Both the position numbers and the translations under genes were made by a program. A stretch of 55,531 bases of DNA, from positions 1 to 55,531 of the IMG/VR virus record IMGVR_UViG_3300030419_002835; one strand, 5' to 3'. This DNA comes from a virus. Each line of letters opens with the position of its first letter. Position 1 is the stretch's first letter. Below the pieces are notes generated by a model. That model saw nothing but the letters and a program-made list of their open reading frames with translations. It was not told the DNA's origin and ran no database searches. This document shows positions 5,121-17,100 of this stretch, piece by piece.

Positions 5121-8100
5121 ATGATATCTACCGATCTTCAGAGAGTACAGACTCAAGATATAGTTGAGAATCAACTTCCTGCATTTGTTAGGGAAGATTT
5201 TCCTTTATTGCCAGATTTCTTGCGACAGTATTATATTTCGCAAGAATATCCAGGAGCTGCTAATGATTTAATACAAAATATTGATCAATATTTAAAATTA
5301 GAATCTTTAACAACTAATACAGAGTCTACAAAACTTTCAGGTGATCTAAGTATACTTGATACAACAGTTAATGTTTCCTTTGCATCTACGGAAAGTATTT
5401 ACGGTACTTATCAATTTCCTGATAAGTATGGTTTGATTCAAATTGATGATGAAATTATTCTTTATAAGTCAAAAACTGATACTTCATTTGTTGATTGTCA
5501 AAGAGGATTTAGTGGTGTAACATCCTATGATAATATTGATGCAAAAGATCAATTAACTTTTAAAGAATCTTCGGTTGCTAAACATACAAATGGAGCTAAG
5601 ATAGTTAATCTTAGTGCTTTATTATTCCAAGAATTTTTAACTAAAATTAAATATCAATTTACTCCTGGATTCGAAGATAGGGAGTTAGATAGTGAATTAG
5701 ATAAAAGACTGTTTATATCAAGAGCAAACGATTTTTATACATCGAAGGGAACTGATGATTCCTTTAAAACTCTCTTTGGTGCTCTTTATGGAGAGAGTGT
5801 AGATGTTATTAAACCTAAAGAATTTCTTTTTAGGCCTTCAGATGCACAATACAGAGTAGTAAAAGATATAGTTGTTGAAGCCATATCAGGTGATCCTAGT
5901 CAATTATTAAATCAAACTCTTTTTCAGGATGCAAATAGTGCTTATGGAATTCCTAAAGCATATGCACCGATTACAGATGTTGAAAGGGTACTTTATGGTG
6001 GAAAGGAATTTTATAAATTAAGTGTCGATTTTAACTATCAATTAGATATTCCTCTTGAGGGAAGTATTTTTGGGGAATTCTCTGTTCACCCTAATACTAA
6101 AATTATTAATAATGTTTCTGCTGGTGCTACTGTTATTTCTGTAGATTCAACTGTAGGATTCCCTGCGGAGGGTGAATTAATCACTCATTTTAATGCTGGT
6201 ATAAACACTGTTGGAATTTTAACATATACATCTAAATCTGTAAACCAATTCTTTGGAGTTCAGGGTGTAGATACTGCTATTGATAATTTAAGAGATATCA
6301 GATTAAATACGAATGCATATGGTTATGTTGGTATTGGAACAACTACTAAAGTTGAAGTCAGAATAGGTTCTGTTTTATCTACCCCAATTATTGATGAAGA
6401 AACTTATTATTATTCTGAAGATGATACTATAAAAATTAAATCACTTGGTATTACTACAGCAAGTCCTAGAACATATAGTTGGTTATATAATCTTGCAACA
6501 TCATTTTCTATTAAATCTTTAACTTTAATTGATGCTTCTGATTATACTTATGAGGTTGAGACTTATACTGAGAATGATATTGGAGTAGGAGATAATATTG
6601 CAGTTGTTAATACAGCCGGTGTAGAATATACTTCTAGTGTTACTGGTGTGATTAATCCCACTACATTTAGTATTGTAGGACAGGGTGTTATTGACGGAGT
6701 ACCTGGAACAGTAAAAAGAAAATTATTAAAACCAGAAGTAAGTGCTGTTTTATCAAAATATAATTACATTGAATCTAATACTGCAAATGTTCAAAACTCT
6801 TATGTAAATTTTGATCATGATGTTTTAATTGCAGCACCTTCTCTTCCATATTATGCTGATCGGAAATTAAATTTCTATGATAGAGAACTTACCTTAAATG
6901 GCTCTTATGAAGGTGAAACCTTTACTATTACTGATAGAGATGAGCATGGATATTATACAGGAGATCCTGTTTATTATAACAATAATGTAACTGAGACTAC
7001 TGTAGACAATGTAGTTGTTAAAACTATTAGTCAGTTTGATAATATGGATCCAGGAATCTTCTATATGAAGAGGATTAATGGAACTCAATTTAAATTAGCA
7101 AGCAGTCAGGCAAATCTTTATAATGAAGAATATATTTCTGTCTCTGGTATTGTAACATCTAATACGATAATACCATCAGATTTCCATAATAAGATATTAC
7201 AGCACCAAAATTTAATAAGACAATTTAAAGAGCCTAGTAAGAAGAGTGGTATCTATGAGACAGAACCTGGTAAGACAGGTATGTTAATTAATGGTGTAGA
7301 AATACTTAATTATAAGTCTCAAGAAATAGTTTATTCTGGAACTTTAACCTCAATTGATATTGCTAGTGAAGGATCTGATTATGATGTTATTAATCCACCA
7401 ATTCTTTCAATTCAAGATGCAACTGGAGTTGGTGCAACTGGAGTTGTAGCTGTAAAGGGTGTTTTTGAAGCAATTGATATTATTGATCCAGGATTTGATT
7501 ATGTCTCAAAACCTATTTTAACAATTAGTGGGGGAAATGGTATTAATGCCACTGCCACTGTTAATACAAAATATATTGATCATTCAGTATCTTTTAATGC
7601 AACTGCTGCATCGGCAAGAGTAAACATTGATAATGATACTATTGGTTTTTCTACCTATCATAAATTTAGAAATGCTGAAAAAGTAATCTATAAAACAGAT
7701 GCACAACGTGCAGTTACTGGACTGACTACAGATGCCATTTATTATGTCAATGTAGCTACTGCCTCTACAATTAAATTATATCCAACTGAAGCAGATTTAA
7801 TAGTTGGAATTAATACTGTAGATTTAACTGGATATGGTGAAGGTGTTCATAGAATAGAAGCATTTAATCAGAAACAAATTTTATCCAATATTGTAGTTGA
7901 TAATGGTGGAGAGAATTATGAAAATAAACAGAGATCATGTTCTCCTGCTGGAATTAACACTGCATCGGATCAAGTAAACATCGTTAATCATGATTATAAT
8001 TCAAGAGATATAATAAAGTATTCTAATGATTCAACTGCAGTTAGTGGATTAACTGATGATACCTCATATATTGTTACCCGTGTAGATGCAAATAATTTTA

Positions 8101-11100
8101 GATTATCAAGTGTAGGTGTAGGTACTACAGCAAAATATCATTATTTTGATACTAAGCAGTATATCGATTTTGAAGCTAGTGGTGCTGGCAGTCATGTTTT
8201 CAATTATGAACCTATTACTTTAAGTCTTGTCGGTGAAATAGGAGTAACAACATTTAGTGGACAAGATTTTAATGCAGTTCTTCAACCAATTGTAAGAGGA
8301 TCTATTAAGAGTGTTCAGATTACGGATAATGGTTCAGGTTATGGTTCAAACATTATTAATTACAATAGACAACCACAAGTTCAAGTTCTCAGTGGAGAAG
8401 ATGCAGAACTTTTACCAATTGTAAGTAATGGAAGTCTTCAAGAAGTTTTAATAACTAAAGGTGGTAGTGGTTATAATTCTCCACCAACTTTAACAGTAAA
8501 TGGTGAAGGAAAGTATGCAAAATTAGTTCCAGTTATTTCAGGTGGACAGATTATAAAAGTTATAATTGACAGTCCTGGAGTAGGTTTTGCTACTGAAGGT
8601 ACATCTGTAGCTGTGGAAGAAAGTGGTGCGGATGTTAACTTTAAGTCAAATCTCGATACTTGGACAGTAAACTTATTTGAAAAATATAAGGATATTATTT
8701 CTGCTGATGATGGAGTTTTAGACAATCCTATTAATAGTGAATATGGTATTGAGTATACTCATTTATTTGCTCCTAGAAGTTTAAGAGAATCTGTTTATGG
8801 CAAAACTCAGGATAATGATATTAAATATGGAACATTTGATCTTCAAAAAATCAGTGAACAGGAAGTAAATTCTGGTTATCACTCTCCTATTTTGGGTTGG
8901 GCATATGATGGTAATCCAATTTATGGCCCTTATGGATTCTCTACTCCTACTGGTGGTACTATAAAACAAATGCTTACTGGTTATGAACCAGTAACTAAAG
9001 CTAATCGTCCTTCATTAAGTGCGTTCTCTCAAGGATTTTTTGTTGAAGATTTTAAATTTACAGATTGTGGAACTCTTGATAGGCATAATGGACGTTTCTG
9101 TATAACACCAGATTATCCTACGGGAACTTATGCATATTTTGCAACTATAAATCCTGGATCAGTTGAGGAAGTTCAACCCTTCAAGAACTATAGAGCACCA
9201 GTTTTCCCTTATCTAATTGGTAATACTTATAAGTCAGAACCTAATGAGTTTAATTTTAATAAGGATTCTACTCAAGCATCATATGATTTAAATGAATCAA
9301 ATTATTTTAGAAATACTACTCCATATTTTCTTACGGATAAAGATGCCCAATATAATTATGTGTTCCAACCAAATAAGGCAAAAGAGCAAACTATTAATAT
9401 TTCCGCTGTTACAACAGGTAGTATTGATTCGGTTGGTATTATAACTGGGGGAAGTGGTTATAGAGTAAATGATGCTGTTGAATTTGAAAGAGGTGTATCC
9501 AACACAAAATCAAAAATAGCAAAAGTTCTTGGTAAAGTAGTAAAGTATGTTAGTGTTGCTTCTTCTATTGCAAATGGATTAGAAATAATGCCAGTAGATG
9601 CAAGAGGATCTTATGTTGCATTTGCAGCTACTCCACATAATTTCCAAAATTTGGATCTTGTTTCTTTAGCTGGATTTAATACTTCTGTTAACCATCTTGA
9701 TAATTCCTTTAATATTGGAATTAGTACTGGTGAATATATTCTTAATGTGGGTGTTGGTACAACAGGTGTAACTGGAATTGTTACTTACTTTAATGTTGGT
9801 GGTAGATTAACAGATGATTTACTCTCTGTTAGAGAGAATGATATCTTTGCAATTGGTGATGAGAGAGTAAAAGTTCTTGCAGTTGATAATTTAAATTCTA
9901 GAATAAGAGTATTGAGAACACAGGATGGAACAGTATCTGCTGCTCATACAGCATCTACTGTACTTTATGAAGATTCTCGTAAATTTACATTTGATTCTGA
10001 ACCTGAAAATGATGTAACCTTCGAAATTAATAAGCAAATCTATTTCAATCCTGTAGAATCTTTAGCTTTGGGAGCAAGTTCTGGCGTAGGTATTGGAACT
10101 ACTATTTTCTTCTCTAATCCTGGAGCAGGAATTACTCAAGTCTTTATTGAAACTCAATCAATTTATCTTCCAAAGCATGGATTGAAGACTGGAGATACTC
10201 TTACTTATCAAGTTAATGATGGAGATTCTATAGGAGTAACTACAACTGGATCTAGTGCGGTTAATTTCTACTTACCTAATAATCAAACAGTATATGCTGC
10301 AAAACTTTCTGATGATTTAATTGGTATTGCAACTGTTAAAATTGGTTTAGGAGCAACAGGAACCTATATTGGTGTTGCTGATACTACTGCTAATGATGGG
10401 TTATTATATTTCTCTGGAATAGGAACAGGACTTTATCACAGCTTTAAGACAGTAAAAACAAATGTTGTCACTGCAGAAGCCAGTAAGAATACGGTAACAG
10501 TTTCTTGTGGATCAACACACGGTCTTAGTTTAAGAGATAATATTGATATCTCTATAGATGCGGGAATAACAACTAGTATTGTTGTAAAATATAATGATTA
10601 TAATAGAAGAATTGTTTTTGATCCTCTTTCATTTACTGCATCTAATGTTGATACTACTGAAAATACCATTACTGTTAGTGATCATGGATTGGTTAATGGT
10701 GATAAAGTAATTCATACGGCAACAACTCCTTCTGGTGGATTATCAGATCAGAAGATTTATTACATTTATAGATTTAGTAAGGATAAAGTAAAATTAACCC
10801 TTACAGATTATCAAACTACAGTTTTCACTCCCAAGTTTGTTGATATTACTTCTGCATCGGCTGGAACTCTTTCTCCAATTAACCCTAAGGTAGATGTTTA
10901 TAAAAACGATACAGTAGAATTTAATCTTTCTGACAGTTCTTTATCTTCTTTACATAATTCTACCCTATATTCTGCTTTCTCTTTAGATTTGTATAGTGAT
11001 TCTAATTTGACTGGTCTTGGACAGAGTTCTTTCCAGAGTCAATTTGATTCTTCCTTTAAAAATGATTATTTTGAAGTTTCTAAGGTTGGAAGAGTTGGTA

Positions 11101-14100
11101 TTGATACAAATGCGAAATTAGTCTTAAGAGTTACAGATCAAATTCCTGAAAACTTATATTATAAGTTTACTCCTGCTAACCCTAATAAAATTAGCGCACC
11201 TAAAGAAGAGATTTATATTGATACTGAGGTTCCTAATTATAACCAAGTTAATGTTCAATCCAGTAAATACTCTGGTTCTTTCAGTGTGGTGGGATTTGGA
11301 ACTACTTCTTTTGAATATAATTTAAAGGAGACTCCAGAAAGAGCAGAATATGATCGAACAACTGCAAGGATGGAGTATGAGACAAGTTCTACTTCTGCGT
11401 ATGGCGGCATCTCTGATATTTTAATAACTTATAGTGGCACTGGATATGAAAAGGTTGTTGGAATTTCTACTATTGTATCTACTTTAGGTGCGGGAGCTAT
11501 TCTAGAACCTTCTAGTGATACGATTGGAAAGATTACAACTGTAGAGATTGAAGATATTGGTTTTGATTGGCCAACAGATAATACTTTAAGGCCTGTTGCT
11601 AATCTACCAGAAATCTTAAGAGTAGATTCTTTAACCTCATTTAGGTTTATTGGAATTAGTTCAGTAGGTAAGGATTATACTATTGCACCTAAACTTGTTG
11701 TTCTAGATGGACTTACTGGTAAGCAAGTAACTGATGTTGATATTTTCTATAATATTGGAGATACCAGTGTAACTATTAGAAACAATACTTATGGTATTTC
11801 GAATGTAACTCCTACTATTATACCTACGAGTAATCCCAATGGAGTTGGTATTGCCACTGTTACTTATGATCTCTCAACTAATACGGTTGCTGTTGGATTA
11901 GACACTGCATTTAGTGATAGTGTTCCATTTGCTGTGGGTGATAAGGTTCTAATTGAGAATTTAAGTGTTGGTGTTGGAACAACTGGTAAAGGTTATAATT
12001 CTGAAAATTATGGATATAATAGATTTACTTTAACCGATGTTAATATTCCTCTGGGAGGAGCAATTGGTTTTGTTACTTATAGTCTTGATGGTTTTGTAGA
12101 TAGCGTTGGAGGTGAAATACCTGGTAATGTAGATTACCTCAATTCTGCTGGCCGAATGATAGCAGAAAAAGATTTCCCACAATTTGATATTCAACTTAAG
12201 AAGAATAATTACATTATAGGGGAAACTGTCACTGCTGGATCTAAAACTGGAATTGTAGAGAGTTGGAATAATGAAATCGAACTTCTTAAAACTTCTACAA
12301 TAAATGAATTAAATATTGGCGATGTCATTGTTGGAAAAACCTCTAGGACTCAAAGTAGAGTTAGAGAAAAAATCGATTTTAACTCTTATATTAAACTCGG
12401 CCCAACTTCGATAGTTAAGAAAGGTTGGAGAAAGGATACTGGATTCTTAAATTATGATACAGAGAGATTGCCTGATAATAATTACTACCAGAATTTCTCT
12501 TATTCACTGAAATCTAAAGTTTCAATGGATGAATGGAATGATGCTGTTAGTTCTTTAAATCATACATCAGGATTCTTGAAATTTAGTGATTTAACTATAG
12601 AGTCTGAAGATCCAAATTTTGGAGGCCCTTACTCAGATTATAGTGGAGCAACGGTTGATGTAGTTACCGATTTTGCTAATGCAATGGATCTTAATTCTTA
12701 TAGTAATTTTGATCTTGCTACAGAAAATGGATTAGCAATAGGAACAAAAACTATTTCGAATAACATATACTTCAATTCTAAAGTTCTTACTGATTATTAT
12801 GAATCTTTTGGTAATAGAGTTTTAGTAATTGATGATGTAAGCACACAATTCAGCAGTGAACCACGAGCTGAGAAGTTCTCTGTTGTTGATAAATTTGATG
12901 TTAAGCAAAGATCTAAAAAATATTTCACTTTTGTAAGAGATAAGAGATATACTGATCAAAGATCAGTTTCATTGGTTACTATTATTCATGATAATTTCCT
13001 GGGATATGCCAATAATTATGCTAAGTTACCAACAGTATATGATCAAGGATATTTTGATTTCAATATTGCTGGTTCCGAAGGACAATTATTATATTATCCA
13101 TCAAAATATGAAGACAATAATTACAATATAAGTGCTATTTCTTTTGATATTGATGATTCTATAAGTGGAGTTGGTACTACTGCTATTGGCCAGATTTGTA
13201 ATATTGAATCTACACAAACAGATATTGCTGCAGGAACTGCTACAACAATTGTTTCTATAGCATCTACTTACAGATCAAGTAAGATTATTGTGGAGATAGA
13301 TGGTGATAATGGTGAATTAGAATTTAATGAATTAAGTATTATTCATAATGACACTATTGCAGAAATTCTAGAATATGGACAAATGACAACTACTCCTACT
13401 CTCTGGGATAGTGGAGTAGGTTTAGGAACATTTGGTGTAGCGATGGCTGATGATCATTTGAATGTGAACTTTACTCCTGCGATAACAGGGGTTGCTATGA
13501 CAGCCAATACCGTAAGAGTTTCAATGTCTAGTAGTGAATCTACTGGTATTGGATCATTTACATTAGGTGGTGCAAGAGAAAATATTGGTTTATTAGAATC
13601 TCATTATACATCCATTGCATCTACTACAAGCCCTGGAATTCATACGGTGGCATCTTATTTCCATACCGGAGATACTGATTATGATCACTCTGGTGCATAT
13701 TTTATTGTAAGTATTGAAGATACTACAAATATGAAGTTCCAGATGACGGAAGTGGTTGTTGTTAATGATTCGAGTAATGCTTATATAACACAATATGGAG
13801 ATATCTTCACTGATGGTGATTCTCTATCTGGTATTGGAACTATAGGTGCTCTTTGGACAAGTGATCATACTTATCTTCAATATACTCCACCTGCAAGTGT
13901 TAATACTGCAGTTCGTGTATTTGGAATGGCTATTCAGTTAGTTGCTGTTGATAATACTGAGAATAGTGAGATTAATCTTAATAATGCTTCTATAACTGCA
14001 GGTTATGGATTCTATTATGGAACAGGAACTGCGGTTAAGAGAGAATTTGCTCTAAAACATAGAGAAAAGGATATCTTTAAGAGATCAGTTGATGCTTCAG

Positions 14101-17100
14101 ATACTGATGTTGTTGATTTATCTTTAGATACTGTTACAATTCCAGAGCATTTCTTTGTTAGTGGTGAAGAACTTATCTATTCTTATGACACTACTCCTAT
14201 TGGAATAGGAACTACTGATGGTTTTGTTGGTGTGGGAACTACTGATCTTCTTCCTCGTAGTGTTTTTGCAATCAAGGTTGATGATAAAACCTTGAAGTTT
14301 GCTACTACTGCTGAGAATGCTTTAAAAACCACTCCCGTTCCTATAGACATTACTGCCGTAGGTGTTGGAACTAGTCATTCATTTACTTCAACTCAACAAA
14401 ATACCAAGTGTCTTATTACTATTGATAATTATTGTCAATCACCAGTTGTTGCAACTTCTGTTACTACAGGAATTGGTAAAAGTCTTAACTTAACAGATGA
14501 TGGAGTTATATTCCAAGGTATTACATCTTTCTTTGGTGGAGATCTGGTTAAGGTTGATGATGAAATAATGAAGATTAGTACCGTTGGGTATGGATTGACG
14601 AATAGGATTTTAGTTAATCGTCCTTGGATGGGAACTGCTCTTGGTGTACACTCAGAGAATGCAATTGTAACTAAGGTAGAGGGTGATTATAATATTGTTG
14701 ATAATACACTTCATTTGATTGAGGCTCCTCAAGGACCCACTCCTATTAGTAGTACAACAAATCCTCCTGAATCGGTTGATTGGGTTGGTATCACCACCTT
14801 CTCTACTTTCCAGGGAAGAAGCTTTATGAGATCCGGTGCAGAGAATAGTGCAAAACAACCTTATGCAGAGAACTATGTCTTTGATGATATTGCTGGTAAG
14901 TTTGATGCTGTTACTAAGAGATTTACATTAACATCTGATCAAGAAAATATTAGTGGATTCTCTACTAATAATGCAGCAATATTAGTAAATGGTATTTTCC
15001 AAGGTCCAACTGGTACTTTGGATACGGATCAGGATTATTCTTTAGGTGAGAATGCAGGTATTACAAGTATCTACTTTACTGGAACTGCAACATCGGTTTC
15101 ATATGATCCTAATAATGCAAACATTCCTGTTGGTGGAATAGTTATATCGGTTGGATCTACGAAGGGATATGGATATCAACCTTTAGTTGCTGCAGGTGGT
15201 ACAGCATTAGTTTCTACTTCAGGAACTATTACATCAATTGCTATTGGAAATACTGGTTCTGGATATCGTGTTGGAGTACAAACCGTTCATGTTGGGATTC
15301 AAACTTATACTACTGGTACTGTAGTTCCTATGGGAATTGGTACTGCCCAGATAACCAATGGACATATTACTGGAGTTGCTGTTACTAATCTTTCTGTAAT
15401 TTACAAACCACGGGAAATATGGGATGTCGGTTATACCTCCACAACTGGTGTTACTACTGTAACTACTGCTACTCCTCATGGATTACTTACTGGTGATGAT
15501 GTTATCATAACTGGAATTGCATTTACTTGTGATTATGCTCCCATAGTAGGGATTCAGAGTGCAGATTATAATAATACCGCTGGTATTATGACAGTCACGA
15601 CGAGTTCTAATCATGGACTGTCAGCATTTAGTACTACAACTCCAGCTAACAGTAGTCATGTAGTTCTAGCAGGATTGGCAATGTCTTGTGCTATAGATGC
15701 TGGAGTTTCTACTCACATCTATCCAAGAAATAGGGATCCATTCTATGATACTTCAATTCCTATTGATTCTGTCGATGCCACAACTATTACTGTTGGAGTG
15801 GGTACTGCTAAGACATTACAGCAATACGCACATACATTTGTAAGCGCTGCTACTAGTGCTGTTATTGCAGGTGGTGAATATTCACACACCTTTAGATATG
15901 CTGTGGGTGGTGGAGTTACTGCAAACACTGGAATAGGATATACCCCCTCAGACGCTACATATGATCCTGTAACGGGTGATATGGTACTAACTATGGTAGG
16001 ACATGGACTTACCACTGGAAACACCGTATCCTTCGCTACAAGCGCCTTATACTTCGCATGTAGTATGGATGGGTATGGTAGTGATCATGGATATCCTCGT
16101 ACCACAGATCCTGTTGCTGGTATAGGAACTACTATTTCTTCAGTCACTACAGATACTATTACAGTTAATGTAGGAACTACTCCTGTTTCTTTCTTTGATG
16201 TAAGTGCTGCAACTTATACACAGTCTACAGGTGCTTTACAATTAACTATCGGATCTCATAGTTTAACTGCTGGAACCAGTATTAAGATATTAAAGGAATC
16301 TTTATCATTCAAGTGTTCTGCAGATAGTTATTCAAGTGTTCACAAATATCCTCGTGCAGGGGATCCTACTTATGGTGGTGTAGCTGTTGTGGGTGTTGCT
16401 AGTGCAACTCAATTCTCAGTAAATGTAGGTACTTCAACTGTTCCAACTGTTTATCAATCTGGTGGAACAATGCAAGCAGCGATTATTGCACCTAGAGCCC
16501 AGAATGCTTCTGCTAATAAGCAAGATGGTGCTTGGGATGGAACTGGAAGTATCGAAGTATTGGATAGTAAGAGATTCACATTTAATGCTGGTGTATCTAC
16601 TAGAACTCACTTCTACAATAGAGGTGGAAAGGTTAATAAGAACTTAAAGGTTGTATTTGATTCACCTCTTTCTTATTCTGATATTCCTTTAATCTATAGT
16701 GAAGACTCACCTGGTGTTGGGGTTGGTACAACTGCAACTGTTAATATTGTAGTTGGACAAGGATCAAGTATAATTGATTTCGAAATTCAAAATCAAGGAT
16801 ATGGTTATGGTGCAAATCAAATTTTAACTGTTCCTATTGGTGGGGCAACAGGAATTCCTACTGATCCTTCACTTACATTTGATGAGTTCCAACTTTCAAT
16901 TGAAAAAGTTGCATCTGATTCATTTGCTGGATGGCATTTCGGACAAGTTGAAATGCTAGATCTTATTCAGGATCAGTTTGATGGAATTAAGAAACAATTC
17001 CTCCTTAAACTTAATGGCTCATCTGTGACAATTAGAGCAGCGGCTGGATCTGCTATCGATGTTCAATCAACTCTTTTAGTATTCATTAATGATATTCTAC

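Noticed and set aside
15743-16024. Long antisense open frames over gp7 and other large genes
   Set aside because: They mirror Gly/Thr/Val-rich codon repeats of the sense genes, have no ribosome binding sites and no plausible products.
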